Assembly (NCBI GenBank): GCA_001430745.1
Contig: KQ482057.1
Coordinates: 611,224 to 675,223 of the forward strand
DNA length: 64,000 bases
Direction: 5' to 3'
Source: Auxenochlorella pyrenoidosa
Taxonomy: Eukaryota; Chlorophyta; Trebouxiophyceae; Chlorellales; Chlorellaceae
Below, one piece after another: positions 45,801 through 58,700 of this stretch. The notes beneath the pieces are model-generated. The model searched no databases. It was not told the DNA's origin and saw only the letters and a program-made list of their open reading frames with translations. A program made the translations under genes and the position numbers. The stretch's first letter is position 1, and the number at the start of each line of letters is the position of its first letter.

Positions 45801-48059
45801 GGAGGTGCCTGCCTCGGAGGGGTGGCAGGGGGCGGTGTCGGTTCCACCTGGACTGACGTCTCAAAGTCCCCGGTGGACCCGCCATGGATGATTGCCCTCC
45901 TGCAGCCAGTGGCCCATCCAGCAATTGTCAACCCCCCTGGCTGATCACCAGAGCATGAACACATCGTGCAATCAGGACAGGCCTGCCCAGGGCCAGCAGC
46001 AACCAGGGCTTGTGCAGGAAGCCGGCAGCTGCCTGCCCTGCAGGGCAGGCCAGGACTTGGAGAGCGCAACAGAACACTCACGCTGCCAGCAACGGCGGCG
46101 CGCCAGCGGGATAGATAAGCAGGTCTAGAGGAGCAGGGGGAACGCCGCTGCAGGCCAAGGCAGGGAGATGGCTGGCAGCGTTCATTTCTCGGGACTTAAA
46201 GTGTCCTGAGCTGCGCTGCATAGCAAAATTCTGGCATGTGTGCTGGCAGCTCCTGCCAGGAGGTGTCGGGCCTCGCAGGCAGGAGCCAGAGGGCACTTTG
46301 GGCTGCCACACCTCAGCTCCCACTCTGCTGTGCCCTCGATGTTGCCCAGCTGGCGCCACTGTGGTGTGAGCCCAGCCTGCATGGAGGGCAGGCGCAGCGC
46401 TTCATGCCTAAGCGACCAACATGCGTGGTGCCAGGTGCATGTGGCAGCGAGGAATGCACTGCATGCTGTATGCTGCCCCCGCAATGTCGCTCACCTGCGC
46501 GGCATCACCGGCTGCGCTGGTGCGCGCCCAAATGGCCTTGATGCCCCCGCTGCCGCCCACCTGCGGGACAAAACAAGCCAGGAATGTATGCTGTGCTATG
46601 CTGTGCTTAAAGCGCTGGTGCCAGCGGCAGCAGCAAAGGTTAGCCTGTGGTGCTGGCCAGAACACTCAATGCCCATAGCCACGGCAACCAGGGTGCCTGC
46701 ATGAGTCTCGCCAAGCCCCCATTCATGGCAACATGTGGGTGCAGGCAACACGGGCGCAGTCAGAGGCTGCAGCCTGCGGGTGGTGGGCCAGTGTGAATCG
46801 CACCCTCTCCAGGTGCAGGCGCAAGTGTCCCTGGCCCTGTAGGCTGTAGTCGTCAACGACCACCAGGATGGGAGCGGGCGGCTGGCACAGCACCTGCGCA
46901 GGGTGCGGACGTGAGGGCAATAGCCCTTGCCGAGGGTCAAGCAGAAGGGGTCAAGAACGGGCTGATTGTCTGCGCAGCCAGTCCTTCGCAAACATGCCGG
47001 GGCGATTGTGTTGAGCAATGCAAGATACCATGCGCGCAATGCTCTGTCATAACAGGGCAATCAGGGAGCCGCGGGCCCGGCTGCGCTGGCTGACCTGGCG
47101 GTAGCGCACTGCGATGCCTGGCTGGGGCCCCAGGCGGCTTGCAGCCAGAGGGTGCAGGGCAAGGATATCACCTGCATGATTAGAACACAGTTCCAGAGGG
47201 AAATGGGCAGGGTGAAACGGGCAAGCAGGGGGGGGGGCCCACAGGCACCCGGCTCAGCCCAGGTGCCCGGCCGGCTCCCGGCACTAACCTGCGCAGCCCA
47301 GGCAGGCGTCCACAACGGTCACGATGACGCCGCCCGTCTGGTTGGTCTTGCTGCAGCTGGACTGTAGCGCAAAGAGCAGGGAGGCACACCAGGTTCGGCA
47401 AGACAAGCAGTGTGTTGGCAGGTGGCCGCGCTCAAGCCTGCTGGTTGCCAACTCTTGCACCCTCAAGCTGCGATGCACCAGGCCGCCTCCCACCTGTGCC
47501 GGCGCAGCGCTGCTTCTCTCAGCACACAGTGTCTGCACCTCCAAGCAGGCTCCGCAGCCTGCCATCGTCAGGCTCTGCTGCAGGGGGCTGCCGGGTGGCA
47601 GCGCGGCTGTCGCGCCCGCAAACGGCCACTGCTCCACACCAGTCTGGCCGCCATGAAAGCCGCACGCTCCCAGGTTTAATGTGGAGGGCTGCGAGGAGTT
47701 TTACGGAAAGAGTTCAGGGTTGCATACCCAGGAGTGAAGCTGCCTGCAAGGCGCGGCGACTTTCCCGCCAAAAAGCGGTGGCAGCGGGCGGCGGCAGCGG
47801 CGACAACGTTGATACAGGGCCGGGCCTGCACACTGGTACCCTTCCTAGCCCTCGAAATGTCTCAACCGGGGTCTGGGACCACTTTATGTGCGACCTTTCA
47901 AAGTTTCGCCCCCTCCGCACTCACTTCAAGGCTCGTGTAGCTGGCGGCCAGTGCAGGCAACCAGTCACTGAGGGGCTGGGGCCCCTGTGGCTGTGCTCTA
48001 GCAGCTGCCAGTAGCAGCAGACTCGTCGCCAGGAGGCAGAGCTCGATGGAAGCAGCCAT
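42836..48059 (-). CDS. Expansin-like secreted protein with Ala/Pro linker and C-terminal membrane anchor
   Basis: Expansins loosen cell walls without hydrolysis. Exon 1 (48059-47925) is a signal peptide, MAASIELCLLATSLLLLAAA. Exon 2, from 47688, starts the double-psi barrel: LGACGFHGGQTGVEQWPFAG and CGACLEVQTLC; a later exon gives TGGVIVTVVDACLGCAG. The second-domain exons read VGGSGGIKAIWARTS (about 46550), PQWRQLGNIEGTAEWEL and HGGSTGDFETSVQVEP (about 45860), like the second expansin domain (CBM63). A linker of about 250 Ala/Pro/Glu-rich residues follows in the same exon, then a transmembrane helix (TVGIAVGAASAAVILGLAAG, about 45030), basic residues and a Pro/Ser-rich tail across several exons that probably ends at 42836 (ARAAADDAGWGGHS). 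The expansin part is clear. The 3' exons after about 44780 are tentative, and the gene could end earlier. Confidence 0.72.
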
Positions 48060-48596
48060 GATCGCGTCACCAGGATGATCAAGAGTCCGCTGAGGCGTAC
48101 TGAAAGGGGCGCTGCACCATCAAAGGAAGCAAAGGGCAGCAGCCCTGCGCGGCATGCCTGCTGCGCCGCCCCGCTCGCCCGCCGCACCCGCTTTGTAGCG
48201 AGGGCCAGTTTCTTGCCGTGTTGTTGACAAGGGCCCCCCCTGAGGATGCCAGTGTGCGACAACGATGCTAATAGATTCGCCGCTGGCAGAAGCAACCCGA
48301 TTGCAGTAACCAGCCCTCGATGTTTGAACTTCTGCGTTCCCGAAAGCTGAAGCGAGAGTTGGCGGCAGAGGCGGTCGAGCGACTTGTGTCAACAAAGTAC
48401 ACACGTTTCCTCCAGAAAGCTCTTGAATGGGAATTTCCTTCGAGAAATAGCGCCCCAGCATACCAGTCTCCTCCCAGGCAGCTGCGGCAGGCTGGCTCCT
48501 AGGAGCTCCTCCTGGCGCCGCCTGGCGGGATGGCCCAGCCAACTCTTCCTGCAGCTCGCCCTTGTCGGCTGTCGATCCGATGACATTTCGATCGGA
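48060..48596. promoter_or_regulatory. Shared upstream region of divergent expansin-like and GT92-like genes
   Basis: Two genes with secretion signals start on opposite strands 537 bases apart, so this stretch must hold both promoters. No clear TATA box or repeat is seen. Co-regulation is possible but inferred from position only. Confidence 0.45.
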
Positions 48597-50757
48597 ATGC
48601 GTAGTGTTCTGGTGGCGCTTGTAGCGCTGCTGGCCGCTGCAGCGGCGAAGGGGGAGACCCCTCTGCCGTCTGTGGCTATCTGCGTGGCCATCAAAGATCA
48701 AGCACCGGATGTACGGGAATGGATCTACTACCACCGCGCAATAGGTAGGGCGCCGCGACGCGCGGCTGCGACTTGAAGACCGCCGCTTCCTCTGAGCCGC
48801 CCCTGCTCCGTTTTGGCCTGCAGGGGTGGACAAATTCTATATTTGGGACACGGGAAGCAAGCCGCCTCTGCTGGTGAGCACACTGGGCTGCAGCGGCAGC
48901 GGGTGGCGGCGGTTGCGGTTGGCAGCCCTGAGCATACATGAGCTGCGACTCTCTGTGGTTGCCCCCTGCAGAATGCTGTTAAAGACTTTGTGCATGAGGG
49001 ACTTGTACACTACGAATTCGACGACAAGGGTGCGTGGACAACTGCTTCCGCTTCTTCCCCCCAGCTGCCCTGCCACAAGTTTTTGCATCGCCTGCAACCT
49101 GTGCCGCACACTGCTGCCCATTCCTGACCTGTCGGCAGCGGTTGCACACCGTTGCCCCACTCCGGCGGCCACCTGCGCATCACGCATTCTGCCACCGCCG
49201 CCTCGCAACCTGCAGTGCGGCCAAAAGCGGGCACGCACGGGCCGCAGGTAGCGCTCTACGACCGCTGCCTGCGCCGCTGGGGCAAGGCCCACACATTCAT
49301 GGCTTTCATCGACACCGATGAGTTCCTGCTGCTGCGGGATGGCACGTCCACGCTACCGGCGTTGGTGAGCCGCACGGCGCATCGCACCCTTGCACCTGTG
49401 GCATAACATCCGAGTTCCCGCCGTTGTGGGGCGGCCAGCGCGGGCTGCCAGCGGTGGTGGGTGAGTGGGCAAGCTGCACCGCCCGCTGGCTACGCATCTA
49501 CGAAGCCCCTTCTCTCCTCCCCTGCAGCTCAAGGACTATGTGGGCCATGGCGGCCTCGTCGTGAATTGGGAGGTGTTTGGAAGCGGCGGGCTGGTGGTGA
49601 GCTGGGGCAGGCGGGTGTGGGTGGCACGCCTGAATGCAGGCACATGCGCACGCTGTCGGTGCTGCAGGGCCCTGCGGTATGGCCCGGACCTGATAGCACA
49701 TCATCAAATTCCTGGGTGGCGCGCCATGTGCGCCTCGCTGTGCTGCGCCTTCAGCTGAGCACGCGCGCCCTGCCGGCCTGCCAACCCTGTCCTCCTGCAG
49801 CTGCGGCCCAAGGGCAACTCGCTGATGTCCTACTGGCGCTGCTCCCCGCCCAACCACCCAGGTCTGGCTGCCTGGGCCGTGCTTACAGGCCCGCTCTGGT
49901 GGGCCGTACCGCCCCTTGTGGCATTCCTTGCTCACAAACCGAGCAGCTCGGCAGGCCAGGTCTGCGCCAGCCCAGACTGCACCACACCCGCCGCTCTGGG
50001 CCTGCATCCTCGCGACGCCTGCCTCTTCCTCCTGCGTTTGTCACCTCTGCAGAGAACACGCACGTCAAGAGCATCGTACGCTGCGCCTGCGCCGTCGAGT
50101 CGTCCACGGACCCCCACCACTTTCTGTACAAACCCAACCCTGAGTGCATGCCAGGTGCGGCAAGCCAGCTGCTTGGCCGTGTTCTCATCGAATCGTCGGT
50201 GCATATCCAGCACTCGCCCCGCCATGCTGCATCTCAATGGCGGCTGTACCCGTGAGCAGTGTCAACCTGCGCGCCATGTAGCCGCTGCCGTGTCTGCTCC
50301 CTGACCCCTGCCCTCCCCCACGCCCTGCGTGCCCCCTGCCTTTGCAGTCAACTCTCGCCATGAGCTGGTGTTGGGGCCCAAAAGCCCCGAGCCGGCCCTG
50401 GAGCGCATCGCGCTGTACCATTACGCAGGTGGGCAGGACTAGGCAGTTGGCTTAGCATGCATCCCACAGCAGCACAGATAGGGTCCGACGCCAGTTCGTG
50501 CGCCAGGCGTGTGCGCTGCACGCAATGCGAGCCCAGCCGCTTGCGTTTCTCACATTCGGTGCTGCGCACTCTCCCCCTGTGCAGTCAAATCGCTGGACGA
50601 CTTCAAACAGAAGATGGCGCGAGGGTCGGGCATGGGCAACCTCAAGACGATTGCCTTCCTCGAATACACAGACAACTTTACAGATGCCTACTGCCCCGAT
50701 GCGCTTGACTGGGGGCTGCAGCTGAACACCCTGATGGCGCTCCAGAGCGCGCTGTAA
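48597..50757 (+). CDS. GT92-like (DUF23) glycosyltransferase
   Basis: Family 92 enzymes transfer galactose or related sugars to glycans, in the secretory pathway. The N-terminus MRSVLVALVALLAAAAAKGE is a signal peptide or anchor. Exon 1 ends at 48744. Conserved blocks across about eight exons are VAICVAIKDQAPDVREWIYY, HRAIGVDKFYIWDTGSKPP, NAVKDFVHEGLVHYEFDD, ALYDRCLRRWGKAHTFMAFI and DTDEFLLLRDG (the DxD motif, about 49315), GGLVVNWEVFGSGG, SIVRCACAVESS, PHHFLYKPN, RIALYHYAVKSLDDFKQKMA and RGSGMG. The order and the DxD fit the family over its whole length. Its fold start resembles that of the KOBITO1-like gene 20 kb away, but the two are not close paralogues. Substrate unknown; a cell-wall or glycoprotein role is inferred. 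Confidence 0.85.
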
Positions 50758-51534
50758 ACAATAAGCGACTTGCATGCAGGGCTGCCTTTGAGTAGTGCCA
50801 CACATGATTCAGGGTTGCGGTTGGTCAGGTACGCAGGGGCTTCCGCGCAAGCACCTCGCGGTCTGTATGTCCCACCATGCCTTCCATCGCATCCCCACCA
50901 GTTCTGTGTGCTGTCACCGGAGCAAGCTTGTCTCCTGACCCGTCGATCACACTGCCCTTTGATGCGCTGCACGTCCAGCCTGCTGGGGCGGCGTGCCGCC
51001 GCCGGTGCCCCTTAGCGGCGGTCACCGCCCCGCTCTTTCCTCTCCTTTCGCTGGTTTGAAGGCAAGTCGCGGGGCCTGGGCGTGGGTGGGGGCTCGCCGC
51101 TCGCTGGGCGGCGCTGGAGCTGCATGCCGCGCAGACGCCGCGGTTCTTTCCGGCTGGAAGCAGCCAGCAGCATGCACTGTACATGGCCGTCGGGCTAGCG
51201 CCGGCCATGCAGCCTTGGCGGCTGATGGACGACCGCCTGCTGTTTCGCTGCGGCTTGACGCTTCTGCCGTGTCCCTTGCAATTTGCAGGGTCTCCCGCAG
51301 GCCCTGTGGTCAAAACTCAGCAACCCCGCTCCCTCCCGCCCCCTCCTCCCCTGAGTGAGCGTCTTGCCGCCCGCCCTCGCCCCAGAAAGAGTTTTGCGAT
51401 CGAGTGGAATTCAAGTGTTTCACTCGCGGTGCTGCAGAACGTGTGTTGGCAAGGCTGCACTGGCGCCGCCGCTGCCGCCGCTCACCCCTTGCCGACTGCC
51501 TGCTTGCGCCCGCAGCCTTGGTCAACCCGCCACC
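50758..51534. other. Intergenic
   Basis: 3' flank of the GT92-like gene and upstream region of S29; a 5' untranslated exon of S29 may lie in 51370-51530. No other gene seen. Confidence 0.4.
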
Positions 51535-51957
51535 ATGCCTTTCGAGACCGTGTGGAACCAGCACCCCAAGGAGTACGGCAAGGGCTCCCGCCGCTGCCGC
51601 GTGTGCTCCAACCAGGGCGGCCTGATCCGCAAGTACGGCATGAACATCTGCCGCCAGTGCTTCCGCGAGTGAGTGCCCCGCCCTGCTGCACTTGTTTTGC
51701 CTTGTCTGCCATGCTGGACGGCTAGTGCCGCAGTAGAGGGATGCACGGGTGCTGCGCCTGTAACCAAACAGTAGCAGGGATGCCCGGGCGCTGCGCATGT
51801 ATCCAGGGAGCAGGTACTGGGCTGCTACGTGTTGCTGCTGCAGGCACCTGCGCCGTCGACTCCTCTCGCCATGCTTTCTATGCCCACTGTTGCCTGCCTT
51901 GTCCTGGCCTTCGCCTGCAGGTACGCCAACGCGATCGGCTTCGTCAAGTACCGGTAA
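51535..51957 (+). CDS. RPS29: Cytosolic small-subunit ribosomal protein S29 (uS14)
   Basis: Part of the head of the 40S ribosomal subunit. Two exons (51535-51668 and 51921-51957, GTGAGT...CAG intron) give 56 residues, the usual length. The sequence starts [20 protein letters not shown] and holds two zinc-binding Cys-x-x-Cys pairs, CRVCSNQGG and NICRQCFRE, then ends [11 protein letters not shown]. The ATG has a strong CCACC context. Complete and typical. Confidence 0.98.
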
Positions 51958-52129
51958 TCAGCCTGGCTCTTCCTTGCTGAGGACGCAACGGTGCGTGGAC
52001 ATGCAGCGGCAGCTTCGCAGCAGGCGGCTGCCTGGACGTGCGCCAGCGTCTGCTGGCGCCTCTTGATGCGGCGTGACGCCAGCTTGCGCCTGCTCACTCA
52101 TTCATTTCAGAAGGATGGCAAGCGGTTGC

Positions 52130-52134
52130 TGTAA
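52130..52134 (+). terminator. Possible poly(A) signal TGTAA of S29
   Basis: TGTAA is the common polyadenylation signal of green algae. This one is 173 bases past the S29 stop codon, a normal distance. No other support. Confidence 0.35.
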
Positions 52135-52286
52135 CGTGCGCCTGCTCAGCCATGGCTTTGTGCAGAGGAAGCAATGTGCAGAGGAAGCGATGGGGGAAAG
52201 ACAGATTGTTGGCTGCTGACAGGGTAGCGCTCTTGCATGCCAGTTGCTGCGGGCTTGCCCTCACAGGGGTTATTGGTTCTGAGCCA

Positions 52287-52392
52287 TTTTATCTTTATCT
52301 ATCTGTATAGTCACCCAACGCAACGCTGGAACCAAACCGTTTTATCTTTATCTATCTGTATAGTCAGCCAACGCAACGCTGGACCCAAACCG
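52287..52392. repeat. 53-base tandem duplication
   Basis: Units 52287-52339 and 52340-52392 differ at two positions. The unit begins TTTTATCTTTATCTATCTG and is AT-richer than its surroundings. It lies between two convergent genes. Confidence 0.9.
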
Positions 52393-52735
52393 TGACAGTA
52401 TGCGCAGTGATTTGTCGGGAACTGTCCACGCCCATGTTCTGCCGTGATTTTGGAACTTGCATGCCGCCCCCACCGGGCAATGACACCAGCAAACGGCAGC
52501 CAAGCGGAAGAGCATCACGAGCCCGGAAATGCAAAATGTCAGCTGGAAATAGCATGCACGCAAGAATGAGAGAGAATGCCGGTTAGGTGCGCCTGGTGAG
52601 GGCGGCCAATCAGGGGGGTTAGGGCAGGGCCGAAACTTCGACAGCCGTGCCAGCGCTCTGCTGTGCTGCAAAGCGTGGTGGCAGGCTGCAGAGCACGCAT
52701 GCTCTACCGTGCTGCACTGGGTGCTGGCGAGGAGA

Positions 52736-55700
52736 CTACGCCTCCTGCTTGTAAATGGCGGCAGGGCTGCCCGGCGTGGCGCCTGCGATGCGGCTGTCCT
52801 CGGCTGCCTGCTGCTGCTCGTAGCTGACTGCATGCACCTCCAGCTCGCCGATCTGCAGCGCTCTGCAGGCAGGGGGGTGGAGGGCGCACGGCAGCGCTGA
52901 AGGTTTCCAGGGGCAGAGCTTCAACGGGCAGGCGCTGTCAGAGACGGGCGAGTGCACTCCCCCCGGGTTGCGGCGGCTGACGAGCCCGATGACGCAGGCT
53001 CTGGTACCATGCAGCCGGGTGTCCGTGCACGTGCCGGTGACCCAGGCCTCGAAACCAAAAATTAACCCCCAGGCCACGCAAGCCCCCCCCCCCCAGCCAC
53101 TGGCCTGAGCAGGAAGGCCTTGTTCTCCTGCAGCAGCGCCACCTCGTCAAAGGGCAGCCGGTCCTGCAGCGCCGCCGCGCCGCCCCTGACAGCCAGCTCT
53201 GTGCGGAACTTGGCAAACGGCATCACTGCAGCGCGAAGCGGGGGGAGAGGGGGCGGCACCGGGTGGTTAGGTGCTTTTTTCTCTTTTTCCCCTTGATCCT
53301 CGCAGACAGGCGGGGCCCGACGTCGAAGGAATAAGGGATTAAAGCGGCTGGCATGCGAGGGTGGGAGGGAGGGTACAGCGCGTGGCACCCAGTGCCCTCC
53401 CTCGGCTCAGGGGCCACCAAGCAGCAGAATTGAGCAGAGCCCGGCGCACGCTGCCCCGCCTTCTCCTTCAAAACATAAAGCAGGTCGGGCGGGAGCACGT
53501 ACACGCGCCGAGGTGGCCCGGCGTCAAGCTGCAGCAGGCGCGGCTCCCAGGCCCCCACCTGTCTGCTTGAGCGCCTTCTGGTTCATGGAGGAGAGATCCG
53601 GGTCAGTGCTGAGGGTGGCAAGTACCTGCAGCAAATAGAGCAGTGAACGTGCCACAGCATGGGCGAGTCAGCGCGGGGTGGGGGTGTGGGGGGGTTGCTG
53701 TCGTGCGCACCAAGTGCACAGCAAACGCAGCGGGCAAGGCAGGCGCGGCAAGCGACCGCCGTCAGCGGCAAAGCACTGCCGGCAAGCCCTGCCTTGGCAT
53801 GCACTCTCAGCACTGCCGCCAGCCGCAGCCCTTGCCTGCTGCATGGCATCCGCCGGGAAGCTGTTGGTCGCCGCGTCAAACATGCCCGCCAGGCATGCCA
53901 GCACCTTGGCGTGCCAGCCGCCAAAGCGGTCGGCCACATACACGGCCACCCCGGTGACCTGCAGGGAGGGGGGGGGGAGGAAGTTGTCTGCCAACACCTG
54001 CGGTCACACAGGCCAGCAGGCTCTTGGGCAGCGCGCAGCTGGTCGGCAGCAGTGGGTAGCACGCCTGCCGGTGCCTTCAGTGCGCCGCGCACCTTCTTGG
54101 CCGGCTGCGGCGCCTCGCCCTTCTTGGGCTTGGCCGGGGTCTCGGCCTTGGCGATGCCCTTGCGCAGGTGCGCTATCGTGTCGTCCAGGTACCTGCAGGC
54201 GGGGCGGGCGCAGCGGGGCGGGGAAGCACGGTCTGTCAGCTGCGGGGCGCGGCTGGCAGGGTCATGTGCGGAAACGGGTTTGAGCGGGTTTGAGCGGGTT
54301 TGCCCAGGGGCCTGCGGGCAATGTTTACGCAGGCATGCAGGCAGCACAGAGAGGCAGCACAGAGCTCTCTGCGCAAGCAGTACTGGGCGGAAGAGCGGGG
54401 CCACTCACTTGGCGGCCTGCTGCAGCACATAGTCCGGCGTCTCTGCCGCAGGCCAGCCAGCTGCGCACACAGAGAGAGCACGCGGGAAGGGGGTGGTCAT
54501 GGCATCAGTTGACGCATTCTCGCTGCAGGCGCCTGGATACTTGCTGCCCCTGCCAGGTGCCCCCGAGGGTTGACGGCCGCTCACAAACTCCTTCCATCAA
54601 CCTCTGCAGTCCTTGGCGCTCGCCTGGACCAGCGCACGGCAGCACGCAAACATGAAGAGGCAAACCGGTACTGAGCAGGGGCACCGCGTGATCTCAGGCA
54701 GACAGACGCACCCGTGATGACCATGCCGGGCTTCTTCAGCAGGTTGCTCCAGATGTGCTCGCAGGTGTGCGGGCAGATGGGGGCCAGCAGCAGCGCGCAC
54801 AGCTGCGATGGGGCAGGGAGCAAGCTGGCGCGGCTGGGAACGGTTGCGCAAAGGGGGTGCCAGCAAGGGAGGGTGGGGCCCGACGGCAACGCGCACGGCT
54901 CAGGGCAGCGAAGCATGGGCCGCAAGCCCAGCGCGCGCTGGTTGACAAGCATCGAAAGGGCGGGAGAGCAGGGCACAGGCAGGCCTTTATGGGAGCAGAG
55001 GCAGCGCGCGAGGTGGGGGGAGAGGCGTGCTGGCGGGCGCGCCGCACCTCGATGTAACGCAGCAGCAGGCGGCGGTTGCCGCCCTCGGCGCCGCAGGCAA
55101 AGCGGTACACGTCGCGCGCGTTCTGCAGGTCGTACCTGCAGGCAGAGGAGGGTGCAAGCGGCGGAGGCGCTCTGTGCCAACCCTGCAAGATTAATCGCCC
55201 CCTAGACAGCCACACACACCCAAGCCTGGCCTGCAATACTGTGCAATGCTACAAACCTGGCACAGCAGTTGCCAAACCGACGAGCCTCGCGCAGCAGCCC
55301 GGCTGAGGGAACCATCAAGCCAGCGGGCGTGCTGCACGCAGGGGCTGCATGCCGGCACGCTGTACCCACCAGCCGGACTTGAGGGCCTCGCGGAACAGCA
55401 TGCGGTCGTAGGCGGCGCGGGTGCGGGCCACCGCGATGTTCATCTCGTTGTCAAACACGCGGTCCAGGAAGGAGGTGGGGGGCTCGTCGCGCAGGCTGTC
55501 CGCCGCCGCCAGGGTCTCCTCTGCAGTGCCGAGGGAGGAGAGGAGGCAGAGCAATGGGTGCATGCTCAGAGTTTGCTCAAAGACAGGCATTCCATGACCC
55601 TGGCGGTGCTGCCTTGGGACGCCCTAGCATGCACAGGCGGCGGCAGGCCTACTGGGGCTTTGACAGAGCCGGGGAGCACAGCCAGACAGCAGCGACACTG

Positions 55701-58700
55701 GCTCCAGGTCAGCCCATTGACAGGGCAAGGGGCGGCTGCAGGTCCTGGCAGATGCATGCTCGGATGGTTGACGAAGCAGCGGCAGCGGCAGGGCGCACCG
55801 ATCCAGGCCAGCTCCTTGGTGAGGCGCAGGATGGCGCCGTTTGCGGTGCCGTGCTCAAAGTTGGCATCGTCCATGGTGTCGCCTGGCAGGACGAAGGGGC
55901 AGGGCGGCATGGCAGCGCATTGTCAGCGCGCATGGGGGCGCACAGCGGGTGAATAACTGCCCTGCAAATGCAGGAATCATGCAGGCTACCCCTCCTCCCG
56001 CTGCGTGCAGTGACGCGAGCAGTTCCCCTGTGTTGTTGCGTGCCCACACGACTCCCCTCCCAGCGTGCCCCACGGCAGCACCTGCATCCGCCAGCGCGAT
56101 GCGCATTGCGTCGCTGCTGTACTCGCCAATCGCCTGCTGCAGCGTCTTGAAGTTGCCTGCAAAGGTGATGTGGGGGAAAGGGGTCTGAAGCGGCAAGCAG
56201 CCAATGTCGCACAGATGGGCTTCAATCGGCGGAGGCATCTTTGAAAAGCAGCCAGCACTTGCGCTCATTCGTGCCATGCATGGCAGCCATTCAATAGGAG
56301 TTTGGGGGCGGCTCGGCAACCCACCCGTGCTCTTGCTCATCTTCTCCGCATTGAGCAGCAGGTGGCCGTTGCAGCGCATGGACAGCGGCCAGTACTGCTG
56401 CTGCCCCGCCCAGATGGCGGTGTGGTTGTACAGGCAGAAGGTCAGGTGGTTCTGCGGGCAAAGGAGTGGGGTCGGGGCAAGTGGGTTGGGTCGTGGGGTG
56501 GCAGGGGCTGCCGCCCAATGACGGCAGTGTTGGCTGAACAGGGAGCCAGGCCCGTGCCCAAGACTGCGGCACAGACTCCACGCAATAGCTGCCCGAATTG
56601 ACAGGAAGGGCAAGGCAGGTGGCCAAGACAGCACGGACCAGAGCAACAGGAAAACTTTATCCACAGGTGACAAGGGCACCCAACCCAACCCACCTGGATC
56701 AGGTCCTTGCCCGACACCCGCAGGTCAAAGGGATACCAGTACTCGAACTCGCGCTTCATCTTCTGCAGCAGCGGGAGGGCGCGGCGTGGAGGGAGCGTGG
56801 TGAGGCATGGCCAAGGTGGGGTTCCCAGCGGTGCGTGCCGCTGCTGGGGACGGTCGGGCCAGATGCGGGTCAGAGACATTATCTGGCGCCCCTTGAAGCG
56901 GAGGTGGCCGCGCCTGCCGCCTTGCCCATGCCGTGCAAACAGCGTGCATGCCCAGCCCGGCCCCCAACTCGCCTGCAGCAGCTCGGTGGGGATGGGGCTG
57001 CTGGCGGGCAGGTCGGCGCCAAGGTAGATGTAATCCCAGACCTGGTGGGGTTTGGATCCGAGAAAATGGGTCAAACTCACGGGGAAGCACAGTGGAGCGC
57101 ACATGCGCGCTTGAACAACAGAGAACACCCCGTCCGGAGCTGCAGGGCAAGGAGATCCTTTCAGCTGGCTGCATGGTGAGGCTTCTGACCCTGCGCAGCA
57201 GCATCACATTCTCAAGCACCCTGGGCCCTGCCTCTCTGCCAGCACCCACCTCGCTCGTCATCTGCTCCGCCTTGATGGGCCCCTCGCCCTCGCCATACAT
57301 GTCGCCAGACTGCAGGATGTGCGCCACTGCAGCACGGGGGGAGGAGGGGGCAGACCAGCGGGGCTTGATTGCAAGCCCGGATAGGCCACAGAGACAGCCG
57401 GGCTCGGTATCCCCTCTGTCAGGGCGGCGGGCAAGCAGATGATGGCGGTGGCGGCCTTGCTGCCCCCTCGCTGCTCGCCGGCCCTGCTTTGATTGCACAG
57501 CTGCACTGGCCATTCATCGGAACAAGCGGCTCAGCGGGCGCATGACCCCCGCGCTTGCCTGCGTAGTATGCCATGTAGATGGTGCTGTCCGACAGCGACT
57601 CCACCAGGTACACCGGGTCCCAGGGCAGCCTGGGGGAAAGGGGGGGGGGAGGGGGGGGGGGTTCAAACAAAGGGATGAGAGGAAAGGGCTGAGAGACTGC
57701 TGTGGTTGCCGCGGCTGGACGGCAGCGGTGCATGGTCTGCAAGGGACACAGGGAAGCGAGCAGAAGGCGCGCCCAGCGGCGGGCGCAGCAGCGGCAGGGG
57801 GGCCGCCTCACCGGGTGCCCAGGCCAAAGGAGCGGGAGCAGGCCCACTGGTTGAGCCAGCCCAGGGTGTGCTCAAACTGGTGGCGGGCTGCGGGCGAGGG
57901 TCGACACATGGAACGGGGCGAGACTTAGAGCGTGAGGCGCGCTGTCAGGGCATGCGCATCGGCGTGGCGCTGCCGAGCCCGCTGGGCCGCCACTGCTTGA
58001 GGCAAATCCCAAGCCTGGCAGCATGAACCAACACACCACACACTGATCTGGCCTGCACAGGTCAGGCCAGGCTGGGCCCTGGCCGGTGAGAGACGGGGGC
58101 GGGGGCGCTCACTGTTGTCGTCGTACAGCTCCATGCGCTTCAGGCACGCCTCGGTGGCCTCGCGCCACTCCTGCTCGCCATAGGTGACGTACCTGCGGGG
58201 CGGGCGCGGCGCAGGAGCGTGCAAAGGAAGGTGAAGGCCGGCGCTGCGCAGCGTGGCAGGAACCCCCACCCCCGACCCCCCACGCACCCACAGCAAGAGG
58301 CATACCGACCACCCAGAATGGGCGGAGACATCCAGGATAGGGGCAGGCTTTGGCAGCCCCCAGGCCCAGGCCCCCTGATGCTCACCACTGGTCGGTGAGC
58401 GCCACCACGCACTCGTCGCCCGACCGCGACATGACCGGCTTCTCGGGCTCGCTGTACAGCATCGCCTCGCCCGCCGCAATCATCTCGTTCTTGATCAGCC
58501 CCTTGACCTCGTTGACCTGAGGGGCGGCGGGGGGCAGGGCACATGTCGGGGGCAACTGGTGTGGTGCGACAAGCGAGCCTGGGCGCAGGACGCGGGCAGC
58601 TGCATGGTGTGCAGGTGGACACAGCCCCTTAGCATCGCTGGCTCAATACTTGGATGGCAAATCACGTCCAGTTGTATCGAGGCAACCCCCTCGCGCCACC

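Larger units (their letters stand above)
51958..52735. other. Convergent intergenic region between S29 and leucyl-tRNA synthetase
   Basis: 3' flanks of two genes pointing at each other. It holds a TGTAA and a two-copy 53-base tandem repeat, both listed. No gene seen. Confidence 0.5.

Noticed and set aside
44886..45944. A 352-residue Ala/Gly/Ser-rich open frame on the + strand
   Set aside because: It is antisense to the Ala-rich linker of the expansin-like gene; GC-rich codons leave stop-free mirror frames.
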